From: Bacteroidota bacterium
Lineage (GTDB): Bacteria > Bacteroidota > Bacteroidia > Chitinophagales > Saprospiraceae
Reading direction: 5' to 3'
Length of the DNA: 64,000 nucleotides
Assembly: GCA_963169325.1 (NCBI GenBank)
Contig: CAUJEY010000162.1
Location: 27,690-91,689, forward strand
Position 1 is the first letter of the stretch. The number at the start of each line of letters is the position of its first letter. Shown here one piece after another: positions 1 to 8,456 of this stretch. Below the pieces are notes generated by a model, which saw nothing but the letters and a program-made list of their open reading frames with translations, was not told the DNA's origin and ran no database searches. A program made the position numbers and the translations under genes.

Positions 1-418
1 GCAAATTGCTTACTGTTGAACCAGTCCCTTCGCTTGCTAAGATTTGATTTTGAACAAAAGGAGCCTGAAAAGAAAAAAGAAGATAATGGGGGTCAACTTT
101 CTCTTTATCTAGCTTAATCAAAACTACTCTTTGCCCCAGGCAACATTTTATGTTTTCGGGAATCATGCAAACTTCACCCATAGGTGCCTCTCTTGTCAAA
201 ACTAAGTCGCCAAATTTCGGAGTTGCTCTTCGGATTCTTTCTTGAAATGTATTCTCGTCCGTAAAACTACTTTTATCAAAGTTTAACCGCCCATTTCGAA
301 CATTCCAACTTCGTATAACAAAAACTCCATTTTCTGTCCAATTCGGTGTTGAATGTGGACAGTCAAAAACTTTTGCAATTTGATTTAGTTCAATGGTTTT
401 TACGCTTTCAGAGCTCAT
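1..418 (-). CDS. hsdS: Type I restriction-modification specificity subunit HsdS, 3' part outside window
   Basis: The first 139 residues can be read before the gene runs off the left edge. It would be the DNA-recognition subunit of a type I restriction-modification enzyme, setting the target sequence for the HsdM methylase. I see the usual opening of a target recognition domain: an early CPHSTP segment, then [11 protein letters not shown], then [14 protein letters not shown], which matches the GD(L/I)xxxxxxxxG pattern of these domains, followed by [12 protein letters not shown]. The ATG at 416-418 lies inside the end of hsdM (11-bp overlap), so translation is probably coupled. Base composition is more AT-rich than hsdM, common for exchangeable specificity genes. 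The second recognition domain and any hsdR would lie to the left, so whether the system is complete cannot be judged here. Confidence 0.88.
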   Translation of the reverse strand, partial: MSSESVKTIELNQIAKVFDCPHSTPNWTENGVFVIRSWNVRNGRLNFDKSSFTDENTFQERIRRATPKFGDLVLTREAPMGEVCMIPENIKCCLGQRVVLIKLDKEKVDPHYLLFSFQAPFVQNQILASEGTGSTVSNL

Positions 419-1922
419 ACCCCACCTCCTTCAATTTTTCCCGGATCAACATTTCCAGCCGAGCACTTTCCGCAAATTGCTCTGCCAAACGTCCAGTCAG
501 CACGTTCATTTTTTCCTCAAAGGGCACACCGTCGTCTTCTACGTCTTCAGCCCCCACAAAACGGCCCGGCGTGAGCACGTAGTTGTTTGCGCGTACCTCA
601 TCGAGCGTGGCGGCATAACAAAAGCCTTTTACCGCCTCGAAGGCGTCGCCGGGGTTGCGCCATTGGTGGTAGGTGGCAGCTATTTTTTCAATGTCTGCCG
701 TAGCCAGTTCCCGGTGCCGTCGGCTGAGCATTTGTCCCATTTTTCGGGCATCTATAAAAAGGATTTCGTTTCGCCGGTCCCGGAATTTATGATTGCTCCG
801 GTCGCGAGCCAGAAACCACAGACAGGCGGGAATCATCGTGTTGTAAAACAGTTGGGAAGGCAGGGCCACCATACAATCCACCACTCTGGCTTCGATCAGG
901 TTGCGGCGGATGTCGCCTTCTCCGCCGCTGTTGGAGGTCATCGAGCCGTTGGCCAGCACGATGCCGGCGGTTCCTGTGGGCGCCAGGCGCCAGATAAAAT
1001 GTTGCAGCCAGGCATAGTTGGCATTTCCAGTGGGCGGTGCGCCGTATTGCCAGCGGTCGTCGTTGCGCAGGTGTTCGCCGCCCCAATCGCTGATATTGAA
1101 CGGCGGATTGGCTAAGATGTAATCGGCTTTCAGCGTGGGGTGTTTGTCCTGGTGGAAGGTGTCGCCCAACTGAATATTGGCTTCGATGCCCCGGATGGCC
1201 AGGTTCATTTTGCACAGGCGCAAGGTAGTGGGGTTGCTCTCCTGTCCGTACACGCTGATGTCGTCGAGCCGGCCCCCGTGCGCCTCAATGAATTTTTCCG
1301 ACTGCACGAACATGCCGCCCGAGCCGCAGCAACCGTCGTAGATGCGGCCTTTGTAAGGCTCCAACATTTCCACCAGGAGGCGTACAATACTTTCCGGGGT
1401 GTAGAATTGTCCGCCTTTTTTACCTTCCGCATCGGCAAACTGGCCGAGGAAATATTCGTACACCCGGCCGAGCAGGTCTTTGGCGGTATGGCCCGGCTGA
1501 TTGAAACCGATGTTGGAGATCAGGTCCACGAGTTCGCCGAGGCGGGTTTTGTCGAGGTCGGGGCGGGCATAGTCTTTGGGCAATATGCCTTTCAGGGGGG
1601 CATTGTCCCGTTCGATAGCGTCCATCGCTGCGTCGATCATTTTACCGATTTCCGGTTGTTTCGCGTTGCGCTGGATGTTGGGCCAGCGGGCATCTGCCGG
1701 CACCCAAAACACCTTATCGCCGAGATACTCGTCGCGGTCTTCCGGATCGTACCCATCGGCGGCATGGTCGGCCAACCATTGGCGCTTGGCCTCGAACGTA
1801 TCGGAAATGTATTTCAGGAAGATGAGCCCCAACACCACGTGCTTGTATTCGGCGGCGTCCATGTTGGAGCGGAGTTTATCGGCGGCGGCCCAAAGGGTGC
1901 GTTCGAGGTCGTGTTCGGCCAT
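408..1922 (-). CDS. hsdM: Type I restriction-modification DNA methyltransferase subunit HsdM
   Basis: This 504-residue N6-adenine DNA methyltransferase methylates the host target together with HsdS and would be part of the restriction complex with HsdR. The N-terminal helical HsdM_N domain covers about residues 5-135 ([21 protein letters not shown]). The catalytic domain has FYTP at 173-176, SAM-binding motif I DGCCGSGG at 196-203 and the amino-methylase motif NPPF at 272-275. Length is normal for the family. The start is the first in-frame ATG and gives the standard N-terminus. It overlaps hsdS by 11 bp. No hsdR is visible on either side; upstream (higher coordinates) there is a 98-bp gap and then a ROCO gene. 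Identification is safe; target sequence is unknown. Confidence 0.95.
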   Translation of the reverse strand: MAEHDLERTLWAAADKLRSNMDAAEYKHVVLGLIFLKYISDTFEAKRQWLADHAADGYDPEDRDEYLGDKVFWVPADARWPNIQRNAKQPEIGKMIDAAMDAIERDNAPLKGILPKDYARPDLDKTRLGELVDLISNIGFNQPGHTAKDLLGRVYEYFLGQFADAEGKKGGQFYTPESIVRLLVEMLEPYKGRIYDGCCGSGGMFVQSEKFIEAHGGRLDDISVYGQESNPTTLRLCKMNLAIRGIEANIQLGDTFHQDKHPTLKADYILANPPFNISDWGGEHLRNDDRWQYGAPPTGNANYAWLQHFIWRLAPTGTAGIVLANGSMTSNSGGEGDIRRNLIEARVVDCMVALPSQLFYNTMIPACLWFLARDRSNHKFRDRRNEILFIDARKMGQMLSRRHRELATADIEKIAATYHQWRNPGDAFEAVKGFCYAATLDEVRANNYVLTPGRFVGAEDVEDDGVPFEEKMNVLTGRLAEQFAESARLEMLIREKLKEVGYEL

Positions 1923-2020
1923 GTGGAGATGCTGGTTTTGTAAATGTCCAGGTGCAAATAACTTAATATTTAGGCAAAATTTATGCCGAGGTAGGAGAAA
2001 TATTAAAGAGAATAGAGTAA

Positions 2021-4459
2021 TTACTCCGTCCTATCCCCAACCTCAACACTACCACCTGCTTGTATATTACTACCCAAGATTACACTATCTGCACTTATGT
2101 CATAAATATTCGTAGTAGGCTGGTTCGCAGTTTCATTTTGAGATTGCTTTATGCGTTTATCTGGTTCGTTAAACAACATCGCAATAGGTACCATCTCATA
2201 GCATTTTGTACATTGTATTAGAGTCTTCTCTTTTTTGCGCATATCATCAATTACTCCTCGATGGTACGTAGCAGGGTTTGATCTATTGCGAAGGCAAAAA
2301 GGACAATTACAGTAGATTAGTTCAGATTCAATTTGGGCGTTTTCATTAAGTGCCTTAAATTTACTGTTAATAATATTCAACAATGTGGAAGATGATTTGC
2401 CTTTTACATGAATATTAATACGATCTCTTCGAAGAATTTCAGAAAAGACGACGGCTTCAGCATCTTCAGTTTGGAGGATTATTGCGTTGTTCCAATATTG
2501 TTGATTTTTCACTAGTCGTTCGCGATAGCATTGAGCGATAAATCTGTTTAATAACCCTTTAGGTTGAAAGATATAATTATATTCATATCTTATTTGAAAT
2601 TGATTAATCTTCAGATTTTGCAATTCGTCTTCATCCATATCTCTTAGCAGTTGTGGGACAATAAATTCATCTTGCTCCTCATACAATTTTACGCATAGGT
2701 AAAAATGCACCATCAAATTAAGGACGATATCTGCCTCATTACTTTTATCCAATCCGCTTAATTTTTTAAACTCTCTACGTGAGAACTGGCCATTATTTGC
2801 TCGAATAAACCCTTCCTCATCAAGAAGGACTTTATAAACCGGCTTTGTTATCCACTCTGGCTTTAAAAAAAGAAATTGATTTAATGGATATCTCTTGTAG
2901 TGAAGGATCACGCCAATATTTTTTAACCAATTGATTATGTTTTGGAATTCATCCTCTCCCTGCAATCCTAAATCAGGATTTTGCAATGCCTCATCCTGAA
3001 AATTTTCCAAATCAATAAAGGGATGTTCTTTGCTAATGAGTTCTAAATTTTCCTTTACCTTAAACCAGGATTCAGGAAGTTCCTCACCCACTTTTTCCAG
3101 GGACCTAAGATGTACTCGAATTTTTTCTCGCAATCCATTTTCTCCTTCAATGCCTATATCATGTTTAGCACTTATTTCATCAAAATCCACTACATTAGGG
3201 TACAATTTTTTTATAGCCTCTTGATTTAGATATTCCCTTTCAAGGTTTTTAACATCTCCTTTTTCATCAAATGCCTTATTCAATATAATAATAATTTTTG
3301 CATTGGGGCTATATGAATAAATAGTGTTAAGCCAATATTTTATGTTTTCATATTTATCTTCACCACCTGCTCTAACAGTCCACAATAGTAAATAAAGAGC
3401 ATTATCAGTAAGAAAAAAACTATGTATATTTCTCTGAATCTCTTGCCCCCCGAAGTCCCAAACCTTGGCATTATATTTAATTGTGTTTTTTTCATCCCGA
3501 AAACGTAGTACTTCATGTTCTCGAATTAACAGACGAATTGGTGAGCGAAAATCCATCGCTTCAATTTCAATGCCTAAGGTAGTGCTTGTTTTAGAGGGTG
3601 GTGTATCAGGAAAGCAAAGTCGTGCCCTAAGAGTAGTTTTACCTTCATTACCATTACCAACCAGTACGATTTTTGCCTCATAATTAGTAATTGTCCCTTT
3701 ATAAGCTGCTTCGAGATAGGTTCGTATACTTTTTAGGCAATTACCCTTCCAAGTATAAATGGGAACCTTCTTCATGGGATTGCCTTTCAAGTAAATCGCG
3801 TGAAGAAAGCCATGAGATTTTATATGATCGTATATTTCTTTGCCTAGTTCATTAATCTCATTGTTACACAACCAAACCCCTGTTAATTTTGGTGAATGAA
3901 AAACCTGGAGCGGGAATTCTCCCAATTGATTATCTGAAAGATTTATCCAACGTAAGGAAGAAGGAAAAGACGCAATCCTAACTTCCTTAATCAAATTACG
4001 TGCAATAATTATTTTTTCCAGTTGCTCCAGTTTTGACAATACAGGCGGTAACTCAGATAATTTATTAATTGATAAAACAAGGGTTTTCAGTTTATCTAGC
4101 TCCGATATTTGGTCAGGGATTGAAGTAAGTTGATTGTCACTTAAATCAAGGATTTCTAATTGTTTTAGCCAGAATACCTTATCAGGTATTTCTGTTAATG
4201 CTAAACCATTTAGTTTAAGACGTTTCTTTTCTTCGAAGCGACATTTTTCAACACGGAAATATGCTATCGCCCTTTTTGTCTCTATATCTAACCTATTCTT
4301 GTAAGGATCACCCAGGGTTGCTAATACATCTATTATAAATTTTTTGTATGCGCTGGCAACAAGCAGCCCTTCTTCCGCTTTCGGAACAAGCGACATCACC
4401 TTCCTTAGGATTGGTTCCTTAAGATTTGCGTCTTTTAATAAGTCTGAAATGCTCCCCAT
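2021..4459 (-). CDS. Leucine-rich-repeat ROCO (Roc-COR) GTPase with Cys-rich C-terminal segment
   Basis: This 812-residue protein belongs to the ROCO family, large GTPases with LRR sensors whose bacterial members often sit in defence or signalling loci. In order: a short helical N-terminus (1-75), LRRs from about 80 to 235 ([18 protein letters not shown] pattern), a Roc GTPase domain with G1 GNGNEGKTT at 268-276, G3 DFGGQE at 335-340, a G4-like LNKAFD near 393 and SAK near 430, then a COR-like region to about 680. After that comes CNCPFC and, some 35 residues later, QCTKC, which looks like a small zinc-binding knuckle. The extreme tail ([20 protein letters not shown], about 784-803) is a low-complexity beta-like peptide. 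No obvious effector domain is seen, so its output is unknown. It is transcribed in the same direction as hsdM, 98 bp behind. Confidence 0.88.
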   Translation of the reverse strand: MGSISDLLKDANLKEPILRKVMSLVPKAEEGLLVASAYKKFIIDVLATLGDPYKNRLDIETKRAIAYFRVEKCRFEEKKRLKLNGLALTEIPDKVFWLKQLEILDLSDNQLTSIPDQISELDKLKTLVLSINKLSELPPVLSKLEQLEKIIIARNLIKEVRIASFPSSLRWINLSDNQLGEFPLQVFHSPKLTGVWLCNNEINELGKEIYDHIKSHGFLHAIYLKGNPMKKVPIYTWKGNCLKSIRTYLEAAYKGTITNYEAKIVLVGNGNEGKTTLRARLCFPDTPPSKTSTTLGIEIEAMDFRSPIRLLIREHEVLRFRDEKNTIKYNAKVWDFGGQEIQRNIHSFFLTDNALYLLLWTVRAGGEDKYENIKYWLNTIYSYSPNAKIIIILNKAFDEKGDVKNLEREYLNQEAIKKLYPNVVDFDEISAKHDIGIEGENGLREKIRVHLRSLEKVGEELPESWFKVKENLELISKEHPFIDLENFQDEALQNPDLGLQGEDEFQNIINWLKNIGVILHYKRYPLNQFLFLKPEWITKPVYKVLLDEEGFIRANNGQFSRREFKKLSGLDKSNEADIVLNLMVHFYLCVKLYEEQDEFIVPQLLRDMDEDELQNLKINQFQIRYEYNYIFQPKGLLNRFIAQCYRERLVKNQQYWNNAIILQTEDAEAVVFSEILRRDRINIHVKGKSSSTLLNIINSKFKALNENAQIESELIYCNCPFCLRNRSNPATYHRGVIDDMRKKEKTLIQCTKCYEMVPIAMLFNEPDKRIKQSQNETANQPTTNIYDISADSVILGSNIQAGGSVEVGDRTE

Positions 4460-4655
4460 TGATTTGATTATTTGAATTTATCCTCGTATTTTTGCAGTAC
4501 CTGTGAGTGGCTCGGCAAGTACCACTGGAGTAGCAGGTGTAAAAATAGGAAAACTCCGTTAGTGTTTTCGACTTGCGCTCAAGTACTAATTTTATAAAGA
4601 TAGTAGTAAAATCCTCGGGGGAGGGCAAAGATTTAAACATCTTAATCCCGCACAC

Positions 4656-4689
4656 AAACGCAGTTTTCCGTTCGCGGGGAACTGCGTTT
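4656..4689. terminator. Hairpin with T-run in the 4460-4788 gap
   Basis: AAACGCAGTT (4656-4665) and AACTGCGTTT (4680-4689) form a 10-bp stem with a 14-nt loop. A T-run follows on the plus strand and A/T pairs close the stem, so it may work as a terminator. It lies about 100 bp downstream of the AbiEii-type gene and upstream of the ROCO gene, both on the minus strand. In that direction the T-run is contributed only by the stem, so efficiency is uncertain. The rest of the 330-bp gap shows no convincing gene. Confidence 0.45.
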
Positions 4690-4788
4690 TTTTCACCCAC
4701 CTCATACATCCCTCTGCGGTCCCTCAAACTATTCTGGCCCACTGTTAAGGGATCGTTTTGATCCGCGAATTTATAATCGGTTGGTGGA

Positions 4789-5847
4789 TCATTCCGTGTA
4801 AATCTGCTGATACGCCTTAAAAACATAAAAAAACGCCCCCGGATTCGTCTTCCTCAACCGGTTGAACCGGTTATAATCCGCCGTCGGAATTTCCCAATTC
4901 GCTACGGCCTGCGCATTTTCAAATCGCTCCGGCGGCCCGGCGTGGCCTTTGCCCAACAACCTGGTCAGATACATCACTTTCGCAGCGGCGACGATGGCAT
5001 CTTCGATCATAAACCGGTGAAAAATATGTGGCTTAATGTTGGTCATACCGGTTTTAAACTGCTGAAAATGCGGATTATTTTCATCTCGGCTGCAAAGGAT
5101 AAGCGATGCCTGGAAAGCGTCGTCAAGCACCGCCGCCGAGTCAATGGAAATCTTCCGGAACGCGATTTCATGGGCGGCTACTTGTTCAAAAACGGTTTTA
5201 ACCCGTGCCAAATCATCCACCTGATCAAAAAGCACGTCGATGTCGTATAGTTGTTTGATGATTTCGAGGGGCCGATTTTTGGTGTAAAGAATTCCGGTAG
5301 TGGTCGGCGCGAAAGCTGTCAGCTTATCGCCCAACAAACCTGCTTTTGTGGAGAGGTTTAATAAAATCGGCTCGCCGTCAGGTTTAAGCCAATCGTGTAC
5401 AAGGGGTTTTTCTTCCGTCCAGGAGGGTAATTTTTCCTGGTAGATGACATCGAGCAGGATGTAATTCTCCGGGGTGAGTCCGGGAAAGTTGCTGATGTAG
5501 AAAAGTTTGAAATGCTCGACCGGTAAATCCTGCTGCTGCTGCACGCGGATATCTTGTTCCCAGCGGTGAAAAAATCCGCCCTGGACGATAGCATCCAGAA
5601 CACCAGCTACCTGCGCGTGATTGCCGGTTGTCACAATATCCACGTCGATGGAAAAACGCTGCGGCGACGGAAGTTGGATCAGCAGGGAAGTACCGCCCTT
5701 AAATAGGAAATTCAGGCCGTGAACCTTGAGTTGTTCAGCCAGGAACAAGGCTCGAATGGCTTTTTCGAGCAAGGCCTTGTCTACTTTTCCAAGCCGTTCA
5801 CCAACGGCCTGAATCCAATCCCGTGATAAAGAGTCGGTATGGATCAT
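4789..5847 (-). CDS. AbiEii/AbiGii-type nucleotidyltransferase toxin
   Basis: This 352-residue protein is of the AbiEii/AbiGii family, type IV toxins built on the DNA polymerase beta-like nucleotidyltransferase fold; characterised members transfer nucleotides to RNA and arrest growth on phage infection. The fold signature is visible: FKGGTSLL (GGTSL at 51-55) followed by RFSIDVDIV, with the acidic pair at about 68 and 70. The ATG at 5845-5847 overlaps the stop of the upstream wHTH gene by 4 bp (ATGA), the typical antitoxin-toxin layout. Length is in the normal range for the Bacteroidota branch. Function as a toxin is inferred from family and pairing; no test is possible from sequence. Confidence 0.88.
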   Translation of the reverse strand: MIHTDSLSRDWIQAVGERLGKVDKALLEKAIRALFLAEQLKVHGLNFLFKGGTSLLIQLPSPQRFSIDVDIVTTGNHAQVAGVLDAIVQGGFFHRWEQDIRVQQQQDLPVEHFKLFYISNFPGLTPENYILLDVIYQEKLPSWTEEKPLVHDWLKPDGEPILLNLSTKAGLLGDKLTAFAPTTTGILYTKNRPLEIIKQLYDIDVLFDQVDDLARVKTVFEQVAAHEIAFRKISIDSAAVLDDAFQASLILCSRDENNPHFQQFKTGMTNIKPHIFHRFMIEDAIVAAAKVMYLTRLLGKGHAGPPERFENAQAVANWEIPTADYNRFNRLRKTNPGAFFYVFKAYQQIYTE

Positions 5848-6608
5848 CGGTGGCTTTTAGCGGTTTGGGGTAAGCGGTACTCCACCGGGATCAGATCAAA
5901 CACGACCTCGTCTTTACGCCTTCTGCGCGCATACCGGAGCATTTTGGTCTGGTTGATCGGAATTTCCCGAAAGGCATTGGCATAAATTCGGTCGAGCTCG
6001 CCTTGCTGCGCCCGGAACAAATTGGGTTCAGCGACGATGTCCACCAGTATTTTTTCCGGCGCCGCGGCTGTAATTTCTCCGACAGCGATGGTTGGCGCCT
6101 CGGAGAGCAAAGGCTTGACGATAACCGCTTCGTTGAGCGGCAGGATGTACAAGTCCACCACCTTCCGGTCCGGGTCGAGAAAAACTTTATCAGTAATCCC
6201 GGTTAGGATATTGAAAACGTATTCAAGCACTTCTTTTTCTACTTCCACGATGGTCCAGTTGGAAGGCGACTGCAATTCCATCCAGCCACTTATCCACCGG
6301 GTTTCCCAAATGCAGGTCTTAACTAATGGCAATTCATGGGAAAGTTCGGCGGCAATACGCCGGGCGATGTCGCCAAACACCGGTTGAATTGTTTTCGTTT
6401 TCCCCAAGCGGTACATCCCGCGCCCAGGGCTTTCTAAAACTCCCCGGTTTTTAAGGTCATGGATCCGCCAAATGAGTGTTTCTTCGGCTACGTCGGGGTA
6501 AAAATCCTCTAACCAATGCAGCAACTCGCCCTTGGAGAGGAGGGCCTTTTTGGCAAAAGCGGCTGAAATGGAGGTGGTTAGATCAATTTTTGTGGCGTGA
6601 GTTGTCAT
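5844..6608 (-). CDS. AbiEi-like antitoxin with N-terminal winged helix
   Basis: This 254-residue protein is predicted to be the antitoxin and autorepressor of the AbiEii-type gene with which it overlaps by 4 bp. The N-terminus (about 15-70: AFAKKALLSKGELLHWLEDF then TLIWRIHDLKNRGVLES, GRGMYRLG) has the winged-helix pattern and the basic wing seen in AbiEi and in DUF6577-like partners of AbiEii in Bacteroidota. The remaining 180 residues would be the regulatory domain, with no known catalytic motif. A well-formed promoter ends 5 nt before the ATG at 6606-6608, so the transcript could be leaderless. The family name is likely but the exact subfamily is not certain. Confidence 0.8.
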   Translation of the reverse strand: MTTHATKIDLTTSISAAFAKKALLSKGELLHWLEDFYPDVAEETLIWRIHDLKNRGVLESPGRGMYRLGKTKTIQPVFGDIARRIAAELSHELPLVKTCIWETRWISGWMELQSPSNWTIVEVEKEVLEYVFNILTGITDKVFLDPDRKVVDLYILPLNEAVIVKPLLSEAPTIAVGEITAAAPEKILVDIVAEPNLFRAQQGELDRIYANAFREIPINQTKMLRYARRRRKDEVVFDLIPVEYRLPQTAKSHR

Positions 6609-6613
6609 GGGTT

Positions 6614-6645
6614 CAAAGATAGGGGTAATTAATTAAAATATCAAA
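6614..6645 (-). promoter_or_regulatory. Bacteroidota-type promoter of the AbiEi/AbiEii operon
   Basis: Read on the minus strand there is TTTG (6645-6642), a 20-nt spacer, and TATCTTTG (6621-6614). This is an exact match to the TTTG / TAnnTTTG pattern of Bacteroidota sigma-ABfr promoters. The -7 box ends 5 nt before the ATG, which predicts a leaderless or nearly leaderless mRNA. The spacer is AT-rich with TTAATTAA-like palindromic sequence that could bind the antitoxin. Confidence 0.7.
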
Positions 6646-6953
6646 TTTTAGGCACTAATTAAAACTATTGCCAAAAATGTCATCTATCGACCGCTTTTGA
6701 TCTGGTTCAAGAAAAGCATTTTTTTAAATATCCGTGATGCAGCAAAAACGGGTTAGAGGAAATCCTTTTCGGCTTCTACAATGATCGATTTGACGAGATT
6801 CATCCTGCTACTGAATTAACGAGTTATCCGATGCAGGTCTTTATGCGGAGAGGCATTAGGTAAGAGGGTGACAAGACAATTGGTTAAGTTATCCATAGTT
6901 GGATCTGCAAGGGATGGCTACTTTGTAAAATGAAAATATCTCTACTACTGCTT
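6646..6953. other. Intergenic region without a supported gene
   Basis: No convincing gene is present. On the plus strand 6738-6863 there is a 41-codon open stretch with no upstream start codon, reading EEILFGFYNDRFDEIHP in its middle and ending in TAA. It has a protein-like composition and may be a remnant of the 3' end of a lost gene, but I do not recognise it. Confidence 0.35.
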
Positions 6954-7009
6954 AAATAAAAACAAACTCCCAAGTAGATGCGCATCTACTTGGGAGTTTG
7001 TTTTTATTT
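6954..7009. terminator. Perfect 56-bp palindrome, probable bidirectional terminator
   Basis: Bases 6954-7009 are an exact inverted repeat with no loop, centred between 6981 and 6982: each arm is 28 nt, with a GC-rich core (CTCCCAAGTAGATGC) and A/T-rich ends. On either strand the transcript would fold into a long stem ending in a U-run. It begins 12 bp after the stop of the EAD-like gene on the minus strand, so termination of that gene is the simplest role. Twenty-eight perfect pairs is much longer than a usual terminator. Confidence 0.7.
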
Positions 7010-7021
7010 GAAAGTAAATTG

Positions 7022-7327
7022 TTAGGAATGATATCCTTTGGGTAATGGAGATATGTTATTTAATAACTCCATTATCCGAAAGGTTAGATTATTGCCTTCT
7101 TCTGTTGCTGTTTTATAGTCTAAGAGGGCAATTTGATCCTTTTGAAGTTTTCTTACACCTCGTGCAATTACAATTGCCTCGTTAAGTGATGCTTTATCAA
7201 ACACTTCGGTTACTTCAATTAGAAGATCAGACGCATTGATTAGCTGATCCTGTTTGAGCAGGTGCTTAATTTTCTCTTCCGCGAGAATCCAGAGATGTTC
7301 AAGGCTTCGTCCCATAGATAAAGACAA
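7022..7327 (-). CDS. Orphan small helical protein resembling an effector-associated domain
   Basis: This 101-residue protein has no enzymatic motif. Its pattern of two long helices, IKHLLKQDQLINASDLLIEV then LNEAIVIARGVRKLQKDQ, a short turn and a last helix EEGNNLTFRIMELLNNI, resembles the EAD11-like adaptor domains known from NTPase conflict systems, and it parallels the protein at 17296-17670 in the same window (E/LL.LL....LNE....R......I..G..). EADs are thought to couple sensors to effectors by homotypic contacts. Here the domain stands alone, with no fused partner and no adjacent gene in its operon, which suggests an adaptor or decoy working in trans or a degraded locus. The start shown is the first ATG; MGRSLEHL at 5 codons downstream is an alternative. 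Confidence 0.6.
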   Translation of the reverse strand: MSLSMGRSLEHLWILAEEKIKHLLKQDQLINASDLLIEVTEVFDKASLNEAIVIARGVRKLQKDQIALLDYKTATEEGNNLTFRIMELLNNISPLPKGYHS

Positions 7328-8156
7328 TTTAGAATAAGAAACTTGCTCTTGCTCAAAAACAGAGGAAACCCGCTCAGCTTATCGCAGTGTAAGTTTTTCT
7401 TATAAAAACCATAAAAGTGATGGGAAGTGTAGCCAGCAGATGCCGTCTCTTTTGAAGGGAGCCTTTTACACCTTCATCTTTTGATTTGCAATGATTATCT
7501 CAAATGTGCCCTGTTTGTTCCAGCAAACAGCCATGACACGATCGTGCCACACGGCTAATAAACCCCAAAAAACCAAATGAAAACAATTCTTAAAATAAGA
7601 ATTTCAGCCTATCCGGATATATTTTCGGCCAAATCTTGTTACAAAGATAACAACTTTTTTGAAATTAGCAAACAATGTTGCGGCAATTTTACCTCCCTGG
7701 CCGATTTGGTACTTGTTCATCTAGTCCAGTCACAATCTCAGTTGCAGGAAACCCCTAACTTCAGTCTTTTGAACAGGTCACTTAATTCCAGCAGCATGCT
7801 GTAGTGTATAATCTCTATAATCTCTTAAAAGCACATCATCAACGGGAGTATATGATTAGTAGGCAGATATTTGTAATAAAACTTGCTCTTTTATAAGCAA
7901 ATACTTAACTTTGTGATAATTAGAGGCCAATTAGGTGTATCTGAGTGGTTCTCACGAAGCAATTACATTTTTATCTTTTTAGATTTGCAATTCTCAATTG
8001 TGCCCTGCTTGTTCCAGCAAACAGGGCTTTTTTGTTTTAACATTTCCCATTTTCAACATGGTCCGTAAACCCTTTTATCTTTAAAAATACATAAGACAAG
8101 CATATATTCCTTTAAGTCCTAATCTCACCCCAAAAAAATATTCCCCAGCCCTTCCC
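7328..8156. other. Long intergenic region with a duplicated segment
   Basis: I find no supported gene in this 830-bp stretch. Two related segments occur about 495 bp apart: 7480-7530 and 7977-8024 share ATTTGCAAT, TGTGCCCTG and TTGTTCCAGCAAACAG in the same order. Further upstream of each is AAACTTGCTCTT (7345 and 7877 regions). This looks like an old duplication of an intergenic block ending in a terminator; only the second copy keeps the full hairpin and T-run. The open frames here have no protein-like features. Confidence 0.5.
8002..8036 (+). terminator. Rho-independent terminator-like hairpin
   Basis: GCCCTGCTTG (8002-8011) pairs with CAAACAGGGC (8018-8027) with one mismatch and a 6-nt loop, followed by TTTTTTGTTTT. 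No plus-strand gene is recognisable upstream, so it may end a short non-coding transcript or be left over from a lost gene. Confidence 0.55.
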
Positions 8157-8192
8157 TTGCAAATCTTCTCCAACAAGCCCTATATTTGCAAC
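8157..8192 (+). promoter_or_regulatory. Promoter with inverted-repeat operator, first copy
   Basis: TTG at 8157-8159 and TATATTTG at 8181-8188 are spaced 21 nt apart, fitting the Bacteroidota promoter pattern. The two elements also form an inverted repeat: TTGCAAAT (8157-8164) and ATTTGCAA (8184-8191), separated by 19 nt. The same arrangement with identical spacing recurs at 17898-17932. The ATG of the first gene begins 4 nt after the -7 box, so the mRNA may be leaderless. A dimeric repressor bound to the half-sites would cover both promoter elements. Confidence 0.7.
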
Positions 8193-8456
8193 ATGAAACC
8201 CCGCACCTCCAAACAACCCCATCGCCCACCCACCGTCCCACCCACCTACCGCGACCTAAAATCCCTCCGCCGCCAAACCGGCCTCTACGACCCTTTCGAT
8301 TTCAGGGACTACCTCCAAGCCCGGCTCCGCAGGCTAAAACCGGAAACAGTGAAAGCCATCGCCAAATACCACCATATGAAACGCCCGGTAGCCGATCCGG
8401 AAATGGTCGCCCTGTGGCTGGCCGAAACCATTTTTGAAAAAAACGCCTGGCCATGA
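8193..8456 (+). CDS. Small basic protein of unknown function heading the ParB-methyltransferase operon
   Basis: This 87-residue protein is not recognised. It opens with a basic, proline-rich segment (MKPRTSKQPHRPPTVPPT) followed by a helical part (YRDLKSLRRQTGLYDPFDFRDYL, LKPETVKAIAKYHH, DPEMVALWLAETIF). I place the start at the ATG at 8193 because the promoter -7 box lies at 8181-8188; an in-frame upstream TTG would lie inside the promoter. Its stop overlaps the ATG of the ParB-methyltransferase gene by 4 bp (ATGA), so the two are translationally coupled. A DNA-binding or structural partner is possible but not shown. Confidence 0.65.
   Translation: MKPRTSKQPHRPPTVPPTYRDLKSLRRQTGLYDPFDFRDYLQARLRRLKPETVKAIAKYHHMKRPVADPEMVALWLAETIFEKNAWP

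Noticed and set aside
4419..4826. A 135-codon minus frame between the ROCO and AbiEii-type genes
   Set aside because: It overlaps both genes, has no family features, and contains the hairpin at 4656-4689.
7577..8068. Two short plus-strand frames (7577-7804 and 7883-8068)
   Set aside because: Composition is not protein-like, there is no homology that I recognise, and one runs across the terminator hairpin.
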